From Eggerthella lenta DSM 2243 (GTDB lineage: Bacteria; Actinomycetota; Coriobacteriia; Coriobacteriales; Eggerthellaceae): a stretch of 64,000 bases of DNA. Within the stretch, counting starts at the first letter, position 1, and each line of letters begins with the position of its first letter. The stretch is taken from contig NC_013204.1 of NCBI RefSeq assembly GCF_000024265.1, forward strand, positions 2,484,501 through 2,548,500, in the 5' to 3' direction. Shown here piece after piece: positions 26,174 to 34,100 of this stretch. The translations under genes were made by a program, and so were the position numbers. Below the pieces are notes generated by a model that was not told where the DNA came from, made no database searches, and saw only the letters and a program-made list of their open reading frames with translations.

Positions 26174-27343
26174 TTAGAACTGCAGCGCGTTCGTGAACTG
26201 CGCCCACGACAGCGGATCGGTGTCGCGCACGTACGCGTTGAAGGTGGGAGCGTGCACGTAGTGCGAGCCGCCTGCACTCACCGCGATACCGACGTGACCG
26301 TAACGCCACAGCACGTCGCCCGGACGCGCCTCGGAAACCGATACGACGCGCGCGGCTGCCGCGTACTGCGCCTCGCTCTGGTGCGGCAGATACATGCCCA
26401 CCTGGCGGTACGCCCACGTGACCAAGCCGGAGCAGTCAAAGGAGTCGGGGCCTTCGGCACCCCAGATGTAGGGGCAGCCGATACGGCTCATAGCGTAGCC
26501 CACGACCGAGTCGTAGGAACCGACCGGACGGGACGGATACACTACAGAACCGCCACCACCGCCGCCGCCGGACGAACCGCTTCCGCCGCCGGAGCCGGAA
26601 CCTGAACCGCCGCTAGCGCCGCCACCGCCGCCGCCGGGATTCACCGCCTGCTCCGCCTGGCGCTGACGCTCGGCCTCGGCCGCAGCCTCCGCCGCCGCAG
26701 CGGCCGCCGCCGCAGCCTGCTCCTGCTGAAGGAGCTCCTGCGCTTCGGCATCGAGGGAGCTGACCAGCTCGGTAGCCTGGTCGACCTTGGCCTGGACATC
26801 GCTTTGGATCTGTTTGGCTTCCGCAGCCTTGGCCGAGGCGATTTGCTCTTGGCGAGCGAATTCGTCCTTGGCAGCCTGCAGCTCTTCGCGCAAGGTCTTC
26901 GTCTGGTCGACCATATCGGCGTCGTTCTCGTTCATCTTGTTGAGAAGATCCCAATTCTGGGTGAACTCTTCGAACGAGGCGGCACCCAGGACGAAATCGA
27001 CGAAGCTCGTGGATCCGTTGCGGTACATGTTGCGGGCACGCGTGCCCAGCTTGTCCTGCAGATCGCTGATCTGGCTGTTAGCGTCGTCGATTTTGGCCTG
27101 CTGATCCTCCATCGCCTTCTGCGCGGCATCGCGCTCGTCGAGGGCGGAGTAATAGCTGATTTCGGCAGCCTCGAGATCGGCCTGCAAGCCGATCAGCTGG
27201 TTGCGCACCGCATCGGCCTCGGCCTGCTTCTCAGCAGCCGTCTCTGCGAACGCGGTCGTCGGAGCCAGAACGGAAAGGGCGCCGAGCGCGGCCGCGCCGG
27301 TGAGGAATGTTCGCCTGCTCAGTCCGATTGTATGCTCGCTCAT
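26174..27343 (-). CDS. Tat-exported NlpC/P60 peptidoglycan hydrolase with coiled coil
   Basis: 389 residues. The start carries a twin-arginine signal (LSRRTFLTGAAALGALSVLA, cleavage near AFA). Residues ~35-230 are a long Ala/Glu/Gln coiled coil with a break near RNMYRNGSTSFVDFVLGA, as in the PcsB/RipA-like helical domain that holds hydrolases inactive. A Gly/Ser linker of ~35 residues follows. The NlpC/P60 domain (~270-389) has Cys304 (SFDCSGLV), His350 (YGHVGIAV) and His364 (YVHAPT), so the catalytic triad is intact. It should cut D-Glu-gamma-mesoDAP-type bonds in the wall. Use of Tat in place of Sec for such a protein is uncommon. Confidence 0.92.
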   Translation of the reverse strand: MSEHTIGLSRRTFLTGAAALGALSVLAPTTAFAETAAEKQAEADAVRNQLIGLQADLEAAEISYYSALDERDAAQKAMEDQQAKIDDANSQISDLQDKLGTRARNMYRNGSTSFVDFVLGAASFEEFTQNWDLLNKMNENDADMVDQTKTLREELQAAKDEFARQEQIASAKAAEAKQIQSDVQAKVDQATELVSSLDAEAQELLQQEQAAAAAAAAAEAAAEAERQRQAEQAVNPGGGGGGASGGSGSGSGGGSGSSGGGGGGGSVVYPSRPVGSYDSVVGYAMSRIGCPYIWGAEGPDSFDCSGLVTWAYRQVGMYLPHQSEAQYAAAARVVSVSEARPGDVLWRYGHVGIAVSAGGSHYVHAPTFNAYVRDTDPLSWAQFTNALQF

Positions 27344-27553
27344 GTATGAAATCCTCCTAGATTGAGCACGTAGTATGTATGGGCAAAAGCTGAACGCATG
27401 ATACCACGTTCGCGCCGATGGTCAAAAAAGGTTGTGAACGCGTTTCATAAGCCCAGTTCAAAGCCGCCACATGGGGCGATGTCGAAGTGCCGCAGCCGTA
27501 TCCTTCACGTCACGAAACCACAAACAAGCCCTCCATCAGGCATGACGGGAAAA

Positions 27554-27588
27554 AGAGGAGGCCACCAAGTGTTGTGGTGGCCTCCTCT
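27554..27588 (-). terminator. Rho-independent terminator after putP
   Basis: 14-base perfect arms (27554-27567 and 27575-27588), a seven-base loop, then five T residues on the minus strand. Confidence 0.85.
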
Positions 27589-27616
27589 AGATGTTGTGCA
27601 ACCGTGAACGATCCGA

Positions 27617-29203
27617 CTACTGCACGACCTTTTCGACGGCGGCTCCCCCTTCGTCCATGTAATGGTCGAACTCGTTCGCGACCGCCTCCGACGGGGCGGG
27701 CGTGAGCAGCGACACGATGATGATGGCGGCGAACGACAGGACGAACGCGGGGAGCAGCTCGTAGATGCCGAACACGCCGCCGAGAGGCTTGATGAAGTTG
27801 TGCCAGACGAGCACCGTGACCGTACCAGTGATCATGCCGGCCAGCGCACCCTGCATGTTGGCGCGGCGCCAATACAAGGCGCACAGGGTGAGCGGGCCGA
27901 ACGAGGCGCCGAGGCCCGCCCAAGCGTAGGACACCACCCCGAAGATAGAAGAGTTCTCGTCGTACGCCACGATGATGCCGAACATGAACACCGCGATGAG
28001 CGTGAGGCGCGCCACGATCATGACCTGGCGGTCGGTGGCGTCTTTCTTGACGACCCCGCGGAAGATGTTCTCAGCCACCGAGGAGCCGGCGATCAGCAGG
28101 TACGAGGACGAGGAGCTCATCGACGCCGCGAAGATGCCCGACACCACTACGCCGCACATGAACGGCGGCAAGATCATCTGGGACAGCACGATGAACACGT
28201 TTTCGGCCTGAGCCTGCGTGGCGAAGTCGACGGGAATGATGACGCGGCCCACCAAGCCGATGCAGATGCCGCAGGCCAGCGACACGACGCACCATACGAC
28301 CGCGATCACGCGCGACTTCTTCACCTCGTCAGCCGAGCGGATGCCCATGAATCGCACGAGCACCTGCGGCATACCGAAGTAGCCGAGGCCCCACGCCAGC
28401 ATCGAGGCGATGGTGATGAGCGGGTACTCGGCCGCGTCGCCGAACAGGGGCGTCCCGTTCTCCACGAGCTGCCGGCCCGCGTCGTCCACGAGGGGCACCG
28501 CTATCTGGGTGCCGCTGAGGAAGCCGGGGATGTTCTGCAGGAACGCGACGGTGTTGTCGACGCCGCCCGCCCAGGCGACCGAGCCCACGAACACGGTGGC
28601 CAGCGCGAAGAACATGAGCACGCCCTGCACGAAGTCGGTGGTGACCACCGAAAGGTAGCCGCCGACCAGCGTGTACAAAAACACGATGATGGCGCCGAGC
28701 ACCATCATCGTGGCGTAGTCGAGGCCGAACAGCGTGGCGAACAGCTTTCCGCACGTGACGAAACAGCTGCCCACGTACACGCAGAAGAACACCATGATGA
28801 TGAGCGCGGCCACCGTGGACACGATGTTCTTACGGTCATGGAAGCGCTTGCTGTAGAATTCCGGCAGCGTGATGGAATCGCCCGCCACCACGGAATACTT
28901 CCGCAAACGCTTCGCCACGAACTTCCAGTTGAGATACGTGCCGATGGCAAGGCCGATGGCGGTCCACATGGCGTCGGACGCACCGGTGAAGTAGGCCACG
29001 CCCGGCAGGCCCATGAGCAACCAGCCCGACATGTCGGACGCCTCCGCCGACAGCGCCGTGAGCCACGGCCCCACCCCGCGGCCGCCGAGGAAGTACTCGG
29101 CCGTCGACGAGTTCGAGCGCTTCGCGTACACGAACCCGATGGTGAGCACCGCGACGAAATACAGGAGCATCGCGAATACGACCCAAAAATCGTTGGAAAC
29201 CAC
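27617..29203 (-). CDS. putP: Sodium/proline symporter (SSS family)
   Basis: 528 residues with about 13 membrane helices. The SSS signature is clear: the start WVVFAMLLYFVAVLTIGFVY, GGRGVGPWLTALSAEASDMS with GWLLMGLPG next, and later YFGMPQVLVRFMGIRSADE. The Ser/Asp-rich first region carries residues known in PutP for sodium and proline binding. It imports proline with sodium. The gene is alone between a strong terminator and a small divergent-side gene. The last ~30 residues are acidic and cytoplasmic. Close relatives such as pantothenate or other amino-acid symporters differ in these motifs, so the call is good. Confidence 0.92.
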   Translation of the reverse strand: MVSNDFWVVFAMLLYFVAVLTIGFVYAKRSNSSTAEYFLGGRGVGPWLTALSAEASDMSGWLLMGLPGVAYFTGASDAMWTAIGLAIGTYLNWKFVAKRLRKYSVVAGDSITLPEFYSKRFHDRKNIVSTVAALIIMVFFCVYVGSCFVTCGKLFATLFGLDYATMMVLGAIIVFLYTLVGGYLSVVTTDFVQGVLMFFALATVFVGSVAWAGGVDNTVAFLQNIPGFLSGTQIAVPLVDDAGRQLVENGTPLFGDAAEYPLITIASMLAWGLGYFGMPQVLVRFMGIRSADEVKKSRVIAVVWCVVSLACGICIGLVGRVIIPVDFATQAQAENVFIVLSQMILPPFMCGVVVSGIFAASMSSSSSYLLIAGSSVAENIFRGVVKKDATDRQVMIVARLTLIAVFMFGIIVAYDENSSIFGVVSYAWAGLGASFGPLTLCALYWRRANMQGALAGMITGTVTVLVWHNFIKPLGGVFGIYELLPAFVLSFAAIIIVSLLTPAPSEAVANEFDHYMDEGGAAVEKVVQ

Positions 29204-29346
29204 AGGTGTCTCCTCCCCTCTTCTCTATGCGAAATGAGGGAATTATACGACAACGGCGCGGGTCGAAGCGCGACTAATTGCGGCGGAGGCAGGTCATCGC
29301 CCCCGCCGCCCCGCCTCATGCAGGATGAAGGGACTTGGAACGAAGC

Positions 29347-29529
29347 CTACTTTTCGGCTTTCTCGGGGTGGCCGTGGTCCTTCTGCCAGCGATCCCAAGT
29401 GGAGTAGCAGATGGCGGCGCGCTGGTCTTGATCGGGGAACTTGTCCTTCTCGTAGCGGGTGATGTGCTCCATGCAGCGCGAGATGTAGGTTTCCTTCTTC
29501 TCGTTGGCGCGCGGGTCGGGTATGGGCAT
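29347..29529 (-). CDS. Small protein with phage-associated Cys motif
   Basis: 60 residues with a strong GGAGG site eight bases before the ATG. The pattern KKETYISRCMEHITRYEKD then DQDQRAAICYSTWDRW resembles short segments (ETKEDFISRCM...E..QRLAVC...W) that I know from phage head-maturation and capsid-associated proteins. In those the segment is one part of a larger protein; here it stands alone. No other phage gene is near. It may be a domesticated remnant or an independent small protein; function unknown. Confidence 0.7.
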   Translation of the reverse strand: MPIPDPRANEKKETYISRCMEHITRYEKDKFPDQDQRAAICYSTWDRWQKDHGHPEKAEK

Positions 29530-29643
29530 GAGGGCCTCCTTTCGTCGGATGCCCGCATCGTAGCGCGCGGAGCTTCCGGCGCAGCGGAGGGCGGCGGAGC
29601 CGTTGCACGCGGGACACCGGACCGTCGTTCGGCGAAAACGCTA

Positions 29644-29672
29644 TCGACGGCCTTTCCCCTTAACCTTATACT
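29644..29672 (+). promoter_or_regulatory. Promoter of the aminotransferase gene
   Basis: TCGACG (29644-29649), 17 bases, TATACT (29667-29672), 39 bases upstream of the ATG. The -10 is a good match, the -35 moderate. Confidence 0.5.
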
Positions 29673-29710
29673 GGGGATCGTACGCACGACTCACAATGGA
29701 AGGAAGCACG

Positions 29711-30997
29711 ATGCCCACGTACGCGGAGATGGATAACGTTCAGCTGGCAGCGCTCAAGGAGGAGCTGGAGCGCGAGTACGGCGAGATCAAGGCGCGCGGT
29801 CTGGCGCTGAACATGGCGCGCGGCAAGCCCGCCAAGGCGCAGCTCGACCTCAGCATGCCGCTGCTGGAAACCGTGACCACGATGGAGGACTGCGTGGCCG
29901 CCGACGGCACCGACTGCCGCAACTACGGCGTGGGATTCGGCCTTCCCGAGGCCAAGGAGTTCATGGCCTGCATGCTGGACGACGAGCCGGACAACGTCAT
30001 CGTGTTCGGCAACGCCAGCCTCAACATCATGTACGACACCGTGGCGCGCTGCTGGATGTTCGGCACGCTGGGCTCTGAGCCGTGGGGCAAGCTGGACACG
30101 GTGAAGTGGATCTGCCCCGCTCCCGGCTACGACCGCCACTTCGGCGTGACCGAGGAGTTCGGCATCGAGATGATCCCCGTGCCGATGACCGACGAAGGGC
30201 CCGACATGGACGAGGTCGAGCGCATCGCCGCCTCCGACGCCTCCGTGAAGGGCATCTGGTGCGTGCCGAAGTACTCGAACCCCGGCGGCACGACGTATTC
30301 CGACGAGACGGTGCGCCGCCTGGCCGCCATGGAGTGCGCCGCCGACGACTTCCGCATCTTCTGGGACAACGCGTACTGCGTGCACCATCTGTTCGACGAC
30401 GCGGCCGAGCAGGATCAGCTGCTCGACATCGCCGCCGCCTGTCGCGAAGCGGGAACCGAGGACCGCTGCTTCAAGTTCGCCTCCACCTCGAAGGTGACGT
30501 TCCCCGGCGCGGGCATCTCCGCCTTGGCGGCGAGCCCGGCCAACATCGCCGAGATCAAGAAACGCGTGGGCGTGCAGACCATCGGCCACGACAAGCTGAA
30601 CCAGCTGCGCCACGTGCGCTTCCTGCGCGACGCCGAAGGCCTGGCGGCGCACATGGCCAAGCACGCCGCCATCCTGCGCCCGAAGTTCGAGCTGGTGAAC
30701 GCCAAGCTGCAGGAGGGACTCGACGAGGTGGGCGGCTGCTCGTGGTCGAACCCGCGCGGCGGCTACTTCGTGTCGTTCGACGCACCGCAAGGCTGTGCCA
30801 AGCGCGTCGTGACCCTGGCGAAGGAAGCAGGCGTCACGATGACGGGCGCAGGCGCCACGTACCCGTACAAGCAGGATCCGAACGACAGCAATATCCGCAT
30901 CGCCCCCACCCTGCCGCCGCTGGAGGAGTTGGACGAGGCTATGGACGTGTTCACCGTCTGCGTGAAGCTGGCCTACGTGGAGAAGCTGCTGGGCTAG
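29711..30997 (+). CDS. MocR-type class I aspartate aminotransferase (Aminotran_MocR family)
   Basis: 428 residues, ATG with AGGAAG upstream. Sequence follows the PLP-dependent aspartate aminotransferase subgroup known from actinobacteria (PF12897): LALNMARGKPAKAQLDLS at the start, CRNYGVGFGLPEAKEFMA, VKGIWCVPKYSNPGGTTY, FWDNAYCVHHLF, and the PLP lysine in FKFASTSKVTFPGAG. It should interconvert aspartate/oxaloacetate with glutamate/2-oxoglutarate in the cytoplasm. There is no fused DNA-binding domain despite the family name. It stands alone with its own promoter and terminator. Confidence 0.88.
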   Translation: MPTYAEMDNVQLAALKEELEREYGEIKARGLALNMARGKPAKAQLDLSMPLLETVTTMEDCVAADGTDCRNYGVGFGLPEAKEFMACMLDDEPDNVIVFGNASLNIMYDTVARCWMFGTLGSEPWGKLDTVKWICPAPGYDRHFGVTEEFGIEMIPVPMTDEGPDMDEVERIAASDASVKGIWCVPKYSNPGGTTYSDETVRRLAAMECAADDFRIFWDNAYCVHHLFDDAAEQDQLLDIAAACREAGTEDRCFKFASTSKVTFPGAGISALAASPANIAEIKKRVGVQTIGHDKLNQLRHVRFLRDAEGLAAHMAKHAAILRPKFELVNAKLQEGLDEVGGCSWSNPRGGYFVSFDAPQGCAKRVVTLAKEAGVTMTGAGATYPYKQDPNDSNIRIAPTLPPLEELDEAMDVFTVCVKLAYVEKLLG

Positions 30998-31025
30998 ACT
31001 GCACGCCCGGCTTGCGATCGTTCGG

Positions 31026-31056
31026 AAGGAGCCGCCCTCGGGCGGCTCCTTTTCTT
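31026..31056 (+). terminator. Rho-independent terminator after the aminotransferase
   Basis: 12-base arms AAGGAGCCGCCC and GGGCGGCTCCTT with a tight loop, then TTTCTT. It lies 30 bases past the stop. Confidence 0.85.
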
Positions 31057-31119
31057 GTTCGGGGCATGTAAGGCGCACAGGTTGGCGCAGTCCGTAGGCC
31101 GCCGGAGCCGTCGGAACCG

Positions 31120-34100
31120 TCAGAACGGCGAGACGTAGAGGCGCATGCCGTCGGGAAGGCGCACCAACCCCGCATCTTGCAGGACTTCGGCAAGCGGGGA
31201 ATCCAGGATCGATCGGCCGTTGAGCGTTTCCACGACCACCTTCTTGCGGGCGCCTTCGGCTCCCGCGCGCCTGAGGGAGCGCTTCTCGTGCGCCACGAGG
31301 GCCCGCGCCGCCCGGGCGAGCGCGTCGCCGTCGTCCGTGAACGACAGCAGCGAGCGCAACCCCGCCGCAGCGTAGAGCGCCGGCACGCCGCCCAGCACGA
31401 CGACGAGGCTGCCCGCGCGACGCGTCGGACGGGCTTCATGCTCTTCGGCGCCCTCGGCATCGGCGCGCGCGACCGGCGGCCAAGGCAGGCCGGCGCCGTA
31501 CAGGCACGCGGGATCGTCGGCGGCGAGCACGACGGGCTCGCGTGGATCGGCCTCGCCGTCGCCCGCCTCGTAGGTGCGCAGCACGTCGATGGTCTCGCGC
31601 GCGGCGAACTGCGCGGGGCCGAGGCCCTGCACGAACGCGCCGCGCAGCACATCCCCCACGTCCTCCATCTGCCGCAGCACGGGAAGCAACGCGCCCAGCC
31701 CACCGGGCACGCCCGACAGCTGCACCACGTCGCGAGACAGCACGCCGTAGCGATCGAGGATCGATTCCACCAGCGCGATGGCGCGCACCGTGTCGTTCTC
31801 CGGCGACGGCATGATGAGCGACCACCGCCCCGTCAGAGCCGCGCCCACCGCGGCCTGCGCGGACGCTATGCCCCGCATCGTCGGAGAATCGACGGTGCGC
31901 ATGGCGGACCGGCGGCTGCTCACGCGTCGACGCGGCGCGCTGCGCGGCTTGCCCGCAGCAGCGCCCGCGCCTTCGAGCGAGGCGCGCACCGGCGCGTACG
32001 TGTCGTTCGTCGCGCGCCCGTCCCACATGAGCTCGCGCATGGTGGAGGCTACGACCGCCTCGTCGACGAACTCGGGCGCAAGCCGTCGGCGCACCGCATC
32101 GACGATCTGGCGGAAGAATAAGCCGCCCCCGAACCCGAGCGCCTCCACCACGGTCGCCTCGACTGACGGCGCCGCCGAGCCTTCCAGCTTCGGCCCGTCG
32201 GACGGCGCATCGGCCAGATCGGGCCGTACGGGCGCGAACGGCGAATCGGTGGGATAGAACGCGACGAGGCCTGCGGCTTCGCGCTCGCGGGAGCTGCCAG
32301 GTCGCAACGCTCGCTCACGTCCATCGCCCTCGTCGCCTTCGCGGCGAGCGCCCGCCCACACCACGTCGCCCGAAGCCAGCAGCTCGTCGAGCATGCCGGG
32401 ACGATAGTCGCGCACGCGGCTGGGGAACACGTGCGCCTCCCAGGCCGAAGCCGGCAGGAACACGCCTTCGAACTGGGCGATCACCTGGGCGAGTCCGTCG
32501 ATGCCCTCGAATCGCTCCTCGCCCAGCGGCCCTGCTCCTTGCAGGTCGATCAGGAAGCGCGCGAACGCGCTCGGGCTCACCGCCTGCACGGCGCGGCGCG
32601 CTTCCGCCAACGACAGCGAGCGCAGACGCCGGAACACGCCCGTCTCGACCCAGGCGCACGCCCGCCCGTCCCCGTCTTCCCCGAAGCGGCCCTGCATGAG
32701 GCGCCCCGCCGAGGTGAGGCGGGCGAGGCCGTCCCGGGCGACGGCGACCCCGATGCCGAAGCGCGCCGCCGCGGCCTCGGCGGAGAAGGGGCCGTGCGTG
32801 CGCGCGTAGCGTGCGAGCAGTTCGTCCAGGGGGTGGAGCGCATCCTCGCCGCCATCGCTTTCGGCCGACGCCGCACGGGATCCTTCGATTTCGCGCTGCG
32901 CGCTTCGCTCGGGATCACGTAAGGGGGCTTGCGCTTGGCCGGATTGGCTGGCGGGGCGGTTGAGCGCGTCGGCCCACGGGGGGATCGTCGCGCCCAGCGC
33001 ATCGCGCAGAAACGCCGCATCGTCGACGGCCGCCCAGAGCTCCTTGCCGCCCAACACGACCGTAAACGCCCGATGGGCGCGCTGCAGCTCTTCGAGCAGC
33101 GCATGCGCTTCCTCTTCGGTGGCCGCTTCGCCGCCCCCTTCGTCCGCTGCCCCGTCGTCGTCCGCTTCGGCGTCCGAGCGCATACGCAACGCCGCCTCCT
33201 CGACGGACAGCGGCCCCAGCACGCGCAGCAAGTCGGCCGCGCCCTCGATGCCGCGCATGCGCCGATCGGGAGCAAGACGCTGCAAGCCGGCCTCCACGCC
33301 GGCGATCACGTCCGCGTCCAGAACGTCGCCCAAGTCGGTCGAGCCCAGCAGCTCGCCCAACAGCGTGGGGTCGAGCGACAGCAGCGACGCGCGCTGCTCG
33401 GCGTGCGGCAGATCGCCCGCGTAGAGGTGCTCGCCCACGTACCCGAACAGAAGCGGCGCCGCGAACGGCGACGGCACCGACGTCTGCGCCTCCACCAAGC
33501 GCACCGATCCCGCCTGCACCTGCTCCATCAGCTCGTGCAGCGCCCTCATGTCGTACACGTCCTGCAAGCACTCGCGCGCCGTTTCCACCAGGATGGGGAA
33601 CTCGCGCTCGCGCCGGGCGGCCTCCAGCAGCTGGCCGGCCTTGAGGCGCTGCTGCCACAGCGGGGCGCGCTTGCCCGGCGCGATGGGCGACATCAGCAGG
33701 GCGCGCGCGGCGCATTCGCGGAACCGCGCCGAGAACAGCGACGTGGAGCCCACGCGATCGCGCGCGATGCGGTCGAGCTCGTCGGGGTCGAACGCGAACA
33801 GCTCGATGCCGGGGAGGCGGGTCTCGGTCATGGGGATGCGCAGGACGATGCCGTCGTCGGCCGCCATGGCCTGCGCGTCGTAGCCGTAGATCGCCATGAT
33901 GCGATCGGACACCGCCATCGCCCAGGGCTCGTGCACGCGGCGGCCGTACGGCGAATGCAGCAGCACGCGCCAGTCGCCCTGCTCGTCCTCGCAGCGTTCC
34001 ACCACGAGCGTCTTGTCGTCGGGGATGATGCCCGTCGCCGCGCGCTGCGAGCGGATCAGCTCGACGAGGTTGCGCTGCGCATCGTCGTCGAGGCCGTCCG

